Positions 54,193-63,967 of a DNA stretch of 64,000 nucleotides are shown here, piece by piece. Origin of the DNA: UBA685 sp049890215 (lineage in GTDB: Bacteria; Pseudomonadota; Alphaproteobacteria; Puniceispirillales; Puniceispirillaceae); the NCBI GenBank assembly GCA_049890215.1, contig JBMHBX010000005.1, positions 1 to 64,000 on the forward strand. The letters run 5' to 3'. The position numbers and the translations under genes were made by a program. Below the pieces are notes generated by a model. It was given only the letters and a program-made list of their open reading frames with translations, made no database searches and had not been told where the DNA came from. Positions within the stretch are counted from its first letter, which is position 1. Each line of letters starts with the position of its first letter.

Positions 54193-55116
54193 ATGACAGA
54201 CCCGCACCATACAAAACACAGCGATATCCGGCTGACAGGCATCTGGTCATATATGCCGAAAAAGCTACATCCCTACATCACGGTTATGCGCCTGGACAGG
54301 CCGATTGGATGGTGGCTTTTATTACTACCCGGCTGGTGGAGCATTCTTATTACCTCCGGGCAAATAGCACCCGCTTTATGGCTCATGGTACTATTTTTGG
54401 TTGGAGCGATTACGATGCGCGCTGCCGGTTGTGTGGTGAATGATTTATGGGACCGTGATATTGACCGCAAAATTGAACGCACATCAGGTCGCCCTCTTGC
54501 CTCAGGCCAATTGCGCCCTTTGCAGGCTTTCACATTACTTGCTTGCTTGTCTTTGATTGGTTGTCTTGTTTTATTGCAATTACCTGTCAAAGCGTGGCTT
54601 ATGGGCATAGCGTCTCTGCCTTTGGTCATCTCATACCCCTTATTCAAGCGCATCACCTATTGGCCGCAAATCATGCTGGGCCTTACATTTAGCTGGGGCA
54701 TCTTCTTAGGGTCTGTTGCCGCAAGCAACCAATGGCCTGATTTAGGGCTCATTATCCTTTATTCAGGGACCGTGTTCTGGGTTATTGGCTATGATACTAT
54801 TTACGCCATTCAGGATATGAAAGATGACAGGCTGACAGGCATTAAATCATCAGCCCTTGCCTTAGAGGGGCGCATTTCAAGCGGTGTTCTGCGCCTCTAT
54901 TTATGCGCTATCCTCCTTATCACATCAGGCCTTTATCTGACGATTGGCAACCTGTCTGTTTGGCTAAGCGGCTGCCTTGCGATGGGAGCGCATCTGATAT
55001 GGCAAACAAGGCAAATTGATGAAACAGATCCCAAATCTGCTTTGCGTTTATTCAAATCCAATCGTGAGGCAGGCTTGCTTCTCATGGCAGGGATATTGCT
55101 TGAGGGCCTTTTATAA
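54193..55116 (+). CDS. ubiA: 4-hydroxybenzoate polyprenyltransferase
   Basis: Joins the polyprenyl tail to 4-hydroxybenzoate in ubiquinone synthesis, in the inner membrane. The protein (307 residues) has about nine helices and both Asp-rich motifs, NDLWDRDID and DTIYAIQDMKDD. The ATG at 54193 is preferred; the frame opens six codons upstream at a TTG. Its 3' end overlaps the convergent GGCT-like gene by six bases. Confidence 0.94.
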   Translation: MTDPHHTKHSDIRLTGIWSYMPKKLHPYITVMRLDRPIGWWLLLLPGWWSILITSGQIAPALWLMVLFLVGAITMRAAGCVVNDLWDRDIDRKIERTSGRPLASGQLRPLQAFTLLACLSLIGCLVLLQLPVKAWLMGIASLPLVISYPLFKRITYWPQIMLGLTFSWGIFLGSVAASNQWPDLGLIILYSGTVFWVIGYDTIYAIQDMKDDRLTGIKSSALALEGRISSGVLRLYLCAILLITSGLYLTIGNLSVWLSGCLAMGAHLIWQTRQIDETDPKSALRLFKSNREAGLLLMAGILLEGLL

Positions 55117-55929
55117 AAAGTGATCTGCTTGATCTGTGGTCGCCGGAAGTATGGTCCATGGCCCGCCGTTGATTGGGTGCGCCTTTGCGGCGAGCGCATC
55201 ATTAACAGCCAAACGAAACCCTTTATCCTTTATAAGCTGCGATAAGAATTGTGCCTCATCTTCTGCTTGCATATCATGGTCTAATAATGATCGTAACTTC
55301 GCACGCGCCTCTAACTGGCTAAGAGAGGAAAAGCGCCGGCCATTTGCCGGCAAATAAGAGAGCGCATAAGGATTGCCAGAGCTATCAGAGACATAACCAA
55401 GGCGTGTTGCATAACCATAAACTGCCTTTGGTTGCGCCGCTTGTTCGATGACCACTTTCTCATCATCCCAACGACAAAAATCATAAGCAATGCCAACCGC
55501 TTCTGTATCATGCATAATTTGCAGTTGTTCTTGTGTCAGCCATACAGCATTTAAGGGAATATGCGTACCTTTGGAAAAATACGCTGTGCATGGCACGGCG
55601 CCATAATAAGAAAAACAGGCGCTGTGAATAACATCGCAATCATGCAATATCGCTGTGGTGACCAGAAGATAGCTGTCTTGACCAAATTTCCGCAAAAGCT
55701 GTTGCGGGCTTCGATTTGACCCAACAGATAAAACAGGCACACGTCCTGACAAATCAGGCATGTCATCTTCGTTGAGCAAATAATATCTGTCACCTTTGAT
55801 TACATAGCCAAAAGACGGGGCTTCATAGGGATAATCATCCGCTCTTTGACGTGATGATAACGCCTTGATTTTGACACCGCTTTCATCGTGATGAAGTAAG
55901 TCTTGTGATGATACATCTGACGAGGCCAT
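55111..55929 (-). CDS. Conserved protein with GGCT-like motif, function unknown
   Basis: I do not recognise a named family. The 272-residue soluble protein contains VLSVGSNRSPQQLLRKF (from residue 67), reminiscent of the YGSN substrate loop of gamma-glutamylcyclotransferase/AIG2-like folds. It also has a TEAVGIAYDF segment and a CxW pattern (FCRW). The usual GGCT catalytic Glu could be E142 of the DTEAVG stretch, but this is guesswork. It ends 16 bp upstream of the argC 3' region's partner, following argC on the same strand. gshA in the same window makes a glutathione-related role tempting but unproven. Confidence 0.65.
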   Translation of the reverse strand: MASSDVSSQDLLHHDESGVKIKALSSRQRADDYPYEAPSFGYVIKGDRYYLLNEDDMPDLSGRVPVLSVGSNRSPQQLLRKFGQDSYLLVTTAILHDCDVIHSACFSYYGAVPCTAYFSKGTHIPLNAVWLTQEQLQIMHDTEAVGIAYDFCRWDDEKVVIEQAAQPKAVYGYATRLGYVSDSSGNPYALSYLPANGRRFSSLSQLEARAKLRSLLDHDMQAEDEAQFLSQLIKDKGFRLAVNDALAAKAHPINGGPWTILPATTDQADHFL

Positions 55930-55944
55930 AATCTGTTACCGCCC

Positions 55945-56892
55945 TCAGACAGACAGGCCGAGCAATTCATCAAGGCCAAGCGCAATATTCATATTCTGGA
56001 CCGCGGCGCCGGACGCACCTTTGCCAAGGTTATCAAGGCGCGCTGTCAGCCAAAATTGCTGACTGGTTGCCTGATAAGAGGTGAAAATTTCAAGCCTGTC
56101 AGTGTCTTTGAGACCATCTGCCGCCAAAAATCCATTTTCTGTATGACATGCCATCTCATTGGCATCATAGGCCGTAATCAGGGCAGATGTCTCATAATGG
56201 GCCTGAAAAATCTCTGCAATATCTTTTGCTGATATCTGTTTGCTAAGCTGAGTGGCAAAAAGCGGTAAGTGAACCAACATGCCTTGAGCAAAATCTCCAA
56301 CTGACGGCATAAAAATGGGGGCATTATCAAGAGAGGCTAATTTTTGCATTTCGGGCAGATGTTTATGAGACAACCCATGGGCATAGGTAAAATGCCGCGG
56401 GGTTTGTGAGCCGGAAAATGCTTCAATCAACGCTTTGCCGCCGCCAGAAAAGCCACTTATGGCAGGTACAATTAACTGAACGTCCTGTGACAACACACCC
56501 GCGGCGCGCAACGGCGCAACCATCGCCAGAAACCCTGTTGGATAACATCCAGGATTAGAAATAAAGCGTGATGAGGCAATATCATGGCGCTGTGTCTGAC
56601 TAAGCTCTGCCATGCCATAAACCCAGCTGTCATCTGTGCGGTGCGCGGTTGAGGCATCAATCAGCACAACCTTATGATCTGAGGCCATGTCAGCAGCCTC
56701 GCGCGCCGCGTCATCTGGCAAGCATAAAATTGCTGCATCTGCTTGTGCATAGGCTTCTTGTCTGGCACTAGCCTGTTTGCGCTGCGTCTCATCAAGCGTA
56801 ATCAATGAGATGGCGCTGTGATGTGCTAATTTTTCTGCGACCTGCAAGCCAGTTGTTCCTGCCTGCCCATCTATAAAAACCTGAATGCTCAT
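55945..56892 (-). CDS. argC: N-acetyl-gamma-glutamyl-phosphate reductase (type 2)
   Basis: NADPH-dependent third step of arginine synthesis. The 315-residue protein is of the short type 2 form: VFIDGQAGTTGLQ at the nucleotide-binding start, active-site SNPGCYPTG (C116), and HKHLPEMQK with the catalytic His. It is upstream of the GGCT-like gene by 15 bp and divergent from pmbA. Confidence 0.94.
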   Translation of the reverse strand: MSIQVFIDGQAGTTGLQVAEKLAHHSAISLITLDETQRKQASARQEAYAQADAAILCLPDDAAREAADMASDHKVVLIDASTAHRTDDSWVYGMAELSQTQRHDIASSRFISNPGCYPTGFLAMVAPLRAAGVLSQDVQLIVPAISGFSGGGKALIEAFSGSQTPRHFTYAHGLSHKHLPEMQKLASLDNAPIFMPSVGDFAQGMLVHLPLFATQLSKQISAKDIAEIFQAHYETSALITAYDANEMACHTENGFLAADGLKDTDRLEIFTSYQATSQQFWLTARLDNLGKGASGAAVQNMNIALGLDELLGLSV

Positions 56893-57018
56893 AATGTCTA
56901 ACAGATAAACACAAGCAGAAGTTTGCGCAAGCAGATAGCGAAGACCATGATTGATTTTCGCACCATAGCTTACTATTTATGAATAAAGTTCTGACTTACC
57001 ATAAAATGGATATCACAG

Positions 57019-58356
57019 ATGACACAGCTACAAACAGATCTGATGGGCGCGCTTCTTGACGGTGCTAAAAAAGCAGGTGCAGATGCCGCAGATGCCGCAT
57101 TAGCCACAGGACAGGCAACATCTGTGTCTGTTCGTCTTGGCAAAACGGAATCTGTTGAACGTGCTGAAGATTTTGCTGCCGGACTGCGTGTTTTTGTTGG
57201 CCAGAAAGTGGCAACATTGTCTCTTGGTCAATTGCAGGCAGACGATATCCCCGCCTTGTGTGAGCGCGCAGTGGCTATGGCAAAAGCCAGTCCTGAGGAT
57301 CCCTATGCTGTTCTGGCAACATCAGATCAAATCGCAACAAACCTGCCTGAGTTAGATATGTGTGATGAGACTGATTTAGGCGCAGAAAGACTGACAGATA
57401 TGGCCCGTGCGGCAGAAGATGCCGCCAGAAGCACCAATGGCATAAGCAACTCAGAAGGCGGGTCAGCTTCGCAAAGTCACTCTGAGGTGTTTATTGCCGG
57501 CACACATGGTTTTTCAGCAGGTTACCGGCGGTCGTCATTTGGCTTTTCCACAGTTGTATTGGCAGAAAAAGATGGCCAGATGCAGCGTGATTATGATTAT
57601 TCATCAGCTGTCTATGCAAGCGATTTGGAAGACCCTGCCACCATTGGCGCCAATGCTGCCAAACGCACCCTTGCAAGGCTTGGCGCTCAAAAAGCCAAAA
57701 CGGGGCAGTTTCCCGTCCTCTATGATAATCGCGTATCACGCTCCTTAGCGAGCCATTTTGCCTCTGCTATAAATGGCGCCTCTATTGCCAGAGGCACAAG
57801 CTTTCTGAAAGACGAAATGGGCAATCAAATTGCCAATGATGCTATTACCCTGATAGATGATCCCTTAAGGCCAAGGGGTGCCGGTTCACGGTCTTTTGAC
57901 GGTGATGCCTTGCCTGTCTCACGGCAAACGCTGATTGACAAGGGCAGCTTGCAAAGCTGGCTTTTGGATTTATCATCTGCCAAACAACTTGGCCTGACCT
58001 CCACCGGGCATGCCCGCCGCTCTCTTGCCAACCCGCCTTCGCCTGGCATATCCAACCTCATCATGGAAAATGGGCCGTGCAGTTTTGATGAATTGATCGC
58101 TGATATTGAACAAGGCTTTTTGGTGACTGAGTTAATGGGATCTTCTGTAAGCCTCATCACAGGAGATTATAGCAGAGGCGCAGGCGGATTTTGGATTGAA
58201 AATGGCCAGATTACCTGGCCGGTTGGCGAAGCGACTATCGCAGGAAACCTCAAAGATATGTTCAGGCAAATGGTGCCTGCCAATGATCCTGATCTGACAT
58301 CATCTATGATTGTTCCCTCTATACGCATAGACCACATGATGGTTGCAGGAAGCTAG
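57019..58356 (+). CDS. pmbA: TldE/PmbA family metalloprotease subunit
   Basis: A 445-residue partner of TldD; this subunit lacks the zinc motif and shapes the catalytic chamber. Family segments include SVRLGKTESVERAEDFAAGLRVF, SYRRS-like AGYRRSSFGFS, GHARRSLANPPSPGISNL and the C-terminal GAGGFWIENGQ. It lies in the same window as tldD but in another operon. The phosphatase-like gene follows after 9 bp. Confidence 0.93.
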   Translation: MTQLQTDLMGALLDGAKKAGADAADAALATGQATSVSVRLGKTESVERAEDFAAGLRVFVGQKVATLSLGQLQADDIPALCERAVAMAKASPEDPYAVLATSDQIATNLPELDMCDETDLGAERLTDMARAAEDAARSTNGISNSEGGSASQSHSEVFIAGTHGFSAGYRRSSFGFSTVVLAEKDGQMQRDYDYSSAVYASDLEDPATIGANAAKRTLARLGAQKAKTGQFPVLYDNRVSRSLASHFASAINGASIARGTSFLKDEMGNQIANDAITLIDDPLRPRGAGSRSFDGDALPVSRQTLIDKGSLQSWLLDLSSAKQLGLTSTGHARRSLANPPSPGISNLIMENGPCSFDELIADIEQGFLVTELMGSSVSLITGDYSRGAGGFWIENGQITWPVGEATIAGNLKDMFRQMVPANDPDLTSSMIVPSIRIDHMMVAGS

Positions 58357-58365
58357 AAAACAAAA

Positions 58366-59043
58366 ATGGGACACGGCAAAATAACAAAGTGGGACGCCCC
58401 GCCTTTTCAGCGAAATGGTGCCAGTGACTGGTGGGATTTATATGCCCGCGATCATCATTTCTTGCGTATAAGATGGCGTAATTTACATCAGCTTGATGAC
58501 CAGATGTGGCGATCAAACCAACCTTCACCCCGCCAAATCGCTGACCTGGCAGCGCGCGGCATAAAAAACATCATAAATCTCAGAGGCCCCAGAAGCGTTG
58601 GCACATGGCAACTTGAAGCAGAAGCCTGTGCGGCTCACGGCATAAGATTATATGATTTTACTGCCCGTTCACGTGCCGCACCTGACAAACAAATGCTTCA
58701 TGATGCCCGCGATCTATTTGCCCACCTTGACGGCCCTTGCCTTATGCATTGCAAATCTGGCGCAGACAGAGCCGGGCTTATGTCGGCGTTATATATGATG
58801 ATCGTCAAACAGCAAAATGCCAGACAAGCGCTTGCGCAATTATCATTTCGCTATCTACATGTGAAACAAGCCAAAACTGGTTTGCTTGATGCCTTCATCG
58901 TCTCTTACATCCCCTTTGAGGATCAGGGGGTCACGTTCTTTGACTGGGTTGATAATCATTATGATCCAACAGCCTTGCATGATAATTTTATGACCAAAGG
59001 CTGGGCTAACCGGCTTGTCGATGATATTTTGCGGCGTGAATAA
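58366..59043 (+). CDS. Tyrosine/dual-specificity phosphatase-like protein
   Basis: A 225-residue cytosolic protein with the Cys-based phosphatase signature HCKSGADR (H128, C129, R135) and the general-acid region TARSRAAPD. The N-terminus has WRSNQPSPRQI, as in the DSP group related to SiwA/Oca1-like and lipid phosphatases. The substrate could be a phosphoprotein, a phosphoinositide-like molecule or a sugar phosphate. It is 9 bp after pmbA and beside lipopolysaccharide genes, so an envelope role is possible. Confidence 0.85.
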   Translation: MGHGKITKWDAPPFQRNGASDWWDLYARDHHFLRIRWRNLHQLDDQMWRSNQPSPRQIADLAARGIKNIINLRGPRSVGTWQLEAEACAAHGIRLYDFTARSRAAPDKQMLHDARDLFAHLDGPCLMHCKSGADRAGLMSALYMMIVKQQNARQALAQLSFRYLHVKQAKTGLLDAFIVSYIPFEDQGVTFFDWVDNHYDPTALHDNFMTKGWANRLVDDILRRE

Positions 59044-59055
59044 TAAGGGGCAGTT

Positions 59056-60816
59056 CTAACTCATGGTTTGCAAGGCGCATAATCTGGCATAAAGACCATT
59101 TTGGGCAAGCAACTCATGATGATTGCCTTGTTCGACAATCCGTCCAGAATCAAGCACAATAATATGATCTGCTGACTGAATCGTTGATAAGCGATGTGCA
59201 ATTACAAGACATGTGCGCCCTTTTGAAAGGGTCTCAAGCGCTGTTTGAACCTGCTTTTCTGCTTCAGCATCAAGGGCAGAAGTGGCCTCATCAAGCAGTA
59301 ATATCGGCGCGTCTTTGACAATCGCTCTGGCGATTGCAAGGCGCTGTTTCTGACCGCCTGACAATCTGTTACCAGTCGCCCCAAGCCGTGTATCATAGCC
59401 ATTTTCAAGCTGGCTGATAAACTCATGAGCGGCGGCATCTTTGGCTGCTTGGATAATCTCTTCCCGGCTTGCATCTCTTCTGCCAAAGGCGATATTGGCA
59501 GCCACGGTATCATCAAAAATCACCGCCTCCTGAGAGACAAGTGCGATATGTTTTCGCAAGCTGTGAATCGTGACATCATCAATGGGTTGATCATTAATTG
59601 AAATACTGCCTGAGGTCACATCCAAAAAGCGGGGGACAAGATTAATAACAGATGTTTTGCCGGCGCCGCTTGGCCCAACCAGTGCAATGGTCTGACCTGC
59701 GGGTGCTGTAAAACTCACATTTTGAATCAATGACGTCTCGCCAATAGTTAAGCACACCTTATCAAAGCGCAGAGCAGCAGTCTGTGCGACCAAGGTGCCA
59801 GCCTCTTTTTTATCAGTGATAAGATTATCACGGTCTAAGAGCTCGAAAATGCGCTTGCCGGCAGCCGCTGCTTCTTGTGTGACAGCATTCAGCGTGCCAA
59901 GCGCTCTGACCGGCTGAACAAGCAAAAGAAGCGCCGTGATAAAGCCAATCACATCACCTATTTGCATCTGGCCTCTTGCCACCTGATAAGAGGCAAGCGC
60001 AATGACACCTGCCACTGCCACGCCGCCCAATGATTCCAATATTGGATCAATCTTCGCTCTGCCTGCCAGTAAATTGACGAGCCGCGCAAATAGGGATTCA
60101 AACGCTTTGTGACTGCGCTGTTTTTCAACATCCTCAAGCTGAAACGCTTTGACCATGCGCGCACCACCAAGCGTCTCACCCAAAAGCGAGGTGACATCTT
60201 CTAAATGTTCTTGCAAATTGCCTGAGGCTTTACGCTGTGCATTGCCAATGCGCACTATAGGCCTCATGGCAAGTGGGTAGACAGCAAGCACCAACAAGGT
60301 CAACATCCAGTCAAACCACATCATAGTTGCCACCATAGCGATAATCGTCAACAAATCACGCACCAGATTATTGGCAAGCCTGACAAGGGCTTCTCGCACA
60401 ATATTAAGGTCATTCATAATGCGCGAAATAAAAGAGCCGGTTGGCTCACCTGTTAGCCAGGATAAATCTGCCTCAATAAGATGAGATGTCATTTTTTTCT
60501 GGATATCAGTTGTCACACGCAGTGCCAGCTTATTGACAGTCAAAACCTGCAAATACATAGCTATGGCGCGGATGGATGATAAGGCAATAATCGCTATGGG
60601 CACATAAAAAATCGTTGCAAAATCATTATTTTGCAGACGGTTAAACACTTCAGAAATAAGTGCAGGATAAGCAGATGACGTAGCCGCAACAACCACCATC
60701 AGGCATAAAGCAAGGCCAATACGCCCTCTGTAAGGCGCCACCCAATCACGCCATAGCCGCCTGATTACCAGACGCGGCACCTGATCATCGCTCATAGAAT
60801 TATCATTGCTGGCCAT
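59056..60816 (-). CDS. MsbA-like ABC exporter (ABCB half-transporter)
   Basis: A 586-residue fused membrane-plus-ATPase protein: six helices in about 30-310, then an ATPase with Walker A GPSGAGKTS, Q-loop SQEAVIF, signature LSGGQKQR, Walker B ILLLDEATSALD and an H-loop AHRLS. Its position beside GT9, DUF374, waaA and lpxK suggests lipid A-core flipping, as MsbA does. It is followed downstream by the phosphatase gene in convergent orientation. Confidence 0.88.
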   Translation of the reverse strand: MASNDNSMSDDQVPRLVIRRLWRDWVAPYRGRIGLALCLMVVVAATSSAYPALISEVFNRLQNNDFATIFYVPIAIIALSSIRAIAMYLQVLTVNKLALRVTTDIQKKMTSHLIEADLSWLTGEPTGSFISRIMNDLNIVREALVRLANNLVRDLLTIIAMVATMMWFDWMLTLLVLAVYPLAMRPIVRIGNAQRKASGNLQEHLEDVTSLLGETLGGARMVKAFQLEDVEKQRSHKAFESLFARLVNLLAGRAKIDPILESLGGVAVAGVIALASYQVARGQMQIGDVIGFITALLLLVQPVRALGTLNAVTQEAAAAGKRIFELLDRDNLITDKKEAGTLVAQTAALRFDKVCLTIGETSLIQNVSFTAPAGQTIALVGPSGAGKTSVINLVPRFLDVTSGSISINDQPIDDVTIHSLRKHIALVSQEAVIFDDTVAANIAFGRRDASREEIIQAAKDAAAHEFISQLENGYDTRLGATGNRLSGGQKQRLAIARAIVKDAPILLLDEATSALDAEAEKQVQTALETLSKGRTCLVIAHRLSTIQSADHIIVLDSGRIVEQGNHHELLAQNGLYARLCALQTMS

Positions 60817-60834
60817 AATTCGCCTTTTATCATC

Positions 60835-61896
60835 TTACAAAGTTTTGTTATCTGGCGGCCAGACAGCCTCAATACCTGCAAGCACATCATCCACTTCAAT
60901 TTGAAGAATAACAGATGGCTGACCATAATCTTCATCTGCTATCACATCCAGATGATGCAATGTCGGCACATAAGTCAATGGGGCTGATTGCGAAAACAAC
61001 CCAAGGGACGGAATGCCAAGCACCGCTGCAATATTCAACAAACTTGTATCATTGCCAACATATCCTTTGGCTTGAGATAAGATGGCGATTGCCTCATCAA
61101 GAGGACGAAACACCTCTAATGCAGGGGCATTTCCGGCTTTTGTAATCTCTGATTGTATTGCCTTTGCAATTGGGCGCTCTGCAGGACCTCCCATAAGTGC
61201 GATCGCCATTTCAGGACGTTCTAGACGCAGCTGCATGACCAGCTGTGCAAATCTCATCGCAGGCCAGCATCTATCCTCATGCATAGCGCCAATGCCAAGG
61301 ATAATAAGTTTATCAGGTGAAATCCCCATTTCATCAAGATAGGCACGCGCTGCAAAATGATTATCTTCACTCACACCAATATGCCAGTCATTATCAGGCG
61401 CTTGCCATCCGTTAAGGCGCCAGAACTTTGCCATTTTCTCAGTCGCGTGAAGCGCTTTATCCTCTGCCGCAAGGCAAGCAGACGACACCCCCCTTACCTT
61501 ACCAAACCCATAGGCAGCAATGGCTTTGATACCAGCAAGGCGCAACGCTCTGATATAGCTTTGTGAATGGTGAAGCACTAAGGCGCGTTTGGCACCTGTG
61601 GCTTTGAAATCACGTGCCAGACGCAGCAAACCAAACAAGCCGTCATGACGCCCTTTTATCCCTCTGCTATTGCGCTCAATTGGCAGAATTTGGTCACTGG
61701 CAAGGCTGTCAGCAAATAATATATGGGGGTGTGATGCCATTTTTGTCGCTAAAATAACATGCTGATCCGCGATGAGGGAATCTATCCATTTTTTGTGCCA
61801 AACCATATCACCAATGCCAACCAAAGGCTGGATGACCAATAACGGCCCGTCACCTTCTAAAAAGCTTATGCTATGTGATTTTGGATTTTGGGGCAC
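60835..61896 (-). CDS. Glycosyltransferase family 9 (heptosyltransferase-like)
   Basis: A 353-residue GT-B enzyme of family 9, which adds heptose or another sugar to the lipopolysaccharide core. Visible segments are VIQPLVGIGDMVWHKKW near the start, LGIGAMHEDRCWPAMRFAQL in the C-terminal domain, and YVGNDTSLLNIAAVLGIPSLGLF, the nucleotide-sugar site with Asp. The GTG start at 61896 follows GAGAGG. It is 18 bp upstream of the MsbA-like gene, so the two are probably co-transcribed. Confidence 0.85.
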   Translation of the reverse strand: MPQNPKSHSISFLEGDGPLLVIQPLVGIGDMVWHKKWIDSLIADQHVILATKMASHPHILFADSLASDQILPIERNSRGIKGRHDGLFGLLRLARDFKATGAKRALVLHHSQSYIRALRLAGIKAIAAYGFGKVRGVSSACLAAEDKALHATEKMAKFWRLNGWQAPDNDWHIGVSEDNHFAARAYLDEMGISPDKLIILGIGAMHEDRCWPAMRFAQLVMQLRLERPEMAIALMGGPAERPIAKAIQSEITKAGNAPALEVFRPLDEAIAILSQAKGYVGNDTSLLNIAAVLGIPSLGLFSQSAPLTYVPTLHHLDVIADEDYGQPSVILQIEVDDVLAGIEAVWPPDNKTL

Positions 61897-62025
61897 AAAT
61901 GCCTCTCATCTTGCTGATTAGAACCGTAAAAAAGATACCTTGGGCACCATTGTGTCTTTCGATTAGCATTTGCAAGCCGGAAAACAAAGCTTTATCAATC
62001 AGGAAAGGGATAACTTAGGATCATT

Positions 62026-62706
62026 ATGGCACAAAAGAACAAATGGGTAAAATCCTTGCTTCATAGCCAAATCGGCGCCTGGATTATGGCAGCGATCCTG
62101 ATATCATGTGTGAAGCTGATTTGGATGACATGTCATGTCAGGCATATAAGGCCACCTGCTCTACTGCGCCATCAAACACCGGCTGAGCCGATGATCATTA
62201 CCCATTGGCATGAATTTATCCCTTTTATCCTGATGCTCTCGCCACCCCGGATATCTGTGTTAAATTCCAGTCATGCTGATGCCCGTATTTTAGGCTATGC
62301 CTCCCGTTTTGTCGGTGCAAGACCGATTTGGGGGTCATCTAATCGCAATCCGCTATCAAGCCTGCGCCAGTTAAGCAATGAAACCAAAAAAGGCAGACAT
62401 GTCTTAATCACGCCTGATGGCCCCAGAGGTCCGGCACGCAAAATGGCCCCCGGCCCTGTCGCTTTGGCACAGTTAACAGGGCGGCCAATCATCTTCTTTG
62501 CCGCCCATGCTGATAAAAAATGGCGCTTGCGCAGCTGGGATAAAACGCAAATACCCAAACCATTTAGCAAAGTGACCATTTACTGGAGTGAGCCTGTCAT
62601 CATTGACAGAGACAAAGATAAAACTGCTCAGGAAACAGCTTTGAGGAAGCTTGAGGCAAACCTCATCACTTTTAGCGAAGCAGCGGACAGAGGCGACAAT
62701 GCCTAG
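62026..62706 (+). CDS. DUF374 lysophospholipid/lipid A acyltransferase-like protein
   Basis: A 226-residue DUF374 protein of the LPLAT superfamily: one N-terminal helix, an ITHWHEFIPF motif whose His takes the acyltransferase HX4D-like position, SRFVGARPIWGSSNRNP, and LITPDGPRGPARKMAPG. Homologues sit beside waaA in alphaproteobacteria and are thought to act on lipid A or glycerolipids. It overlaps waaA by eight bases. Confidence 0.87.
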   Translation: MAQKNKWVKSLLHSQIGAWIMAAILISCVKLIWMTCHVRHIRPPALLRHQTPAEPMIITHWHEFIPFILMLSPPRISVLNSSHADARILGYASRFVGARPIWGSSNRNPLSSLRQLSNETKKGRHVLITPDGPRGPARKMAPGPVALAQLTGRPIIFFAAHADKKWRLRSWDKTQIPKPFSKVTIYWSEPVIIDRDKDKTAQETALRKLEANLITFSEAADRGDNA

Positions 62707-63964
62707 GCCGTTATCTCTTCATGCTTATCGATGGCTGATGAGCGGGCTTGCCCTCATTCTTCCTTATTATCTTGCACGCCGCAAAAGGGCCGGCAAAGAA
62801 GATAGCCAAAGATGGCAAGAACGATTAGGCAAGGGCTATAGCCACTTTGACAGGCATAAGACAACCATTTGGTTGCATGCAGTCTCTGTCGGGGAAGTCA
62901 TGGCGGCCTTGTCATTGGTTGACGCGGTGATAAAGCAAATACCCAAAGCGCATTTTATCATCACAACAGGCACTGTCACCTCTGCTGAAATCGTGGCGCA
63001 AAAACAATCAGAGTTGCCGGTAACGCATTATTATGCCCCTTTTGATGCACCCAGATTTGTCGATCGATTTTTTGACCATAGTCAGCCTGATTTTGCCATA
63101 TTGTTCGAATCTGATTTCTGGCCTTGCCTGATAAGTGTGGCGCATGAAAGGCAAATCCCTGTCTATCTTGCCTCTGCCCAAATGTCAGAACAAAGCGCTT
63201 TGAGCTGGCTGAAACGACCTCTTCTGGCAGAAGCTGTCTTTGGCCCCATCGCCCATTGTTTTGCCCATGATGAGACACAAAAAGACTATTTTTTGAAACT
63301 TGGCACAAAACAGGTAAGTGTCACAGGTTCTTTGAAATTACCGCGCCTTATCACTGCCAAAACACATTTGGCAAAAGCGATAAAAAAAGCGGCACATAAC
63401 AGGCTTATTCTTCTGGGCGCGTCAACCCATCAGGGCGAGGAAGCACAGTTACTTGATATATCAGCGCTTCTTCGTGCCAACGGTCTTGACCATCTTTTGA
63501 TCATGGCCCCGCGTCATCCTGAACGCGGTGATGATGTGGCTAATTTAATGCCTCATGCCAAAAGAAGACGCCATAATGATCTGCCTGCGCGTGAGGATGA
63601 TGTGTTTCTGGTAGATACATTAGGTGATATGCCAAGCTTATATCAGGCTGCTGATATTATATGGCTTGGCGCCACCTTTTCCGGCAAAGGCGGGCATAAT
63701 CCACTGGAAGCTGCCAGCTATGGCAAGCCGATCATCTGCGGCCTGTCACAATTCAAAAACCAGTATGAATTTGATCAGCTTAAAAAATTAGATATTTGCC
63801 ATGAACTGGTTGAAATAGGTGCAACCGTATCCTTTATAAATGATCTTTATCAGGACAAAGATCGCCTTGCTGAGATCGCCAAGCGTGGCAAAAGCTATGC
63901 AAGTAAGGCAAAAAAGCGTGCACAAATCGTGGCAAATCACATTGTCAAAGATCAAGGTGTATAG
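62699..63964 (+). CDS. waaA: Kdo transferase (3-deoxy-D-manno-octulosonic acid transferase)
   Basis: Adds Kdo from CMP-Kdo to lipid A precursor at the cytosolic membrane face. The 421-residue GT30 enzyme has the N-terminal membrane segment, WLHAVSVGEV, FESDFWPCL, LGASTHQGEE, and the C-terminal GGHNPLEAASYGKPIICG. The ATG at 62699 overlaps the DUF374 stop; the frame opens 16 codons earlier inside that gene. It lies 3 bp upstream of lpxK. Confidence 0.94.
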   Translation: MPRPLSLHAYRWLMSGLALILPYYLARRKRAGKEDSQRWQERLGKGYSHFDRHKTTIWLHAVSVGEVMAALSLVDAVIKQIPKAHFIITTGTVTSAEIVAQKQSELPVTHYYAPFDAPRFVDRFFDHSQPDFAILFESDFWPCLISVAHERQIPVYLASAQMSEQSALSWLKRPLLAEAVFGPIAHCFAHDETQKDYFLKLGTKQVSVTGSLKLPRLITAKTHLAKAIKKAAHNRLILLGASTHQGEEAQLLDISALLRANGLDHLLIMAPRHPERGDDVANLMPHAKRRRHNDLPAREDDVFLVDTLGDMPSLYQAADIIWLGATFSGKGGHNPLEAASYGKPIICGLSQFKNQYEFDQLKKLDICHELVEIGATVSFINDLYQDKDRLAEIAKRGKSYASKAKKRAQIVANHIVKDQGV

Positions 63965-63967
63965 ACG

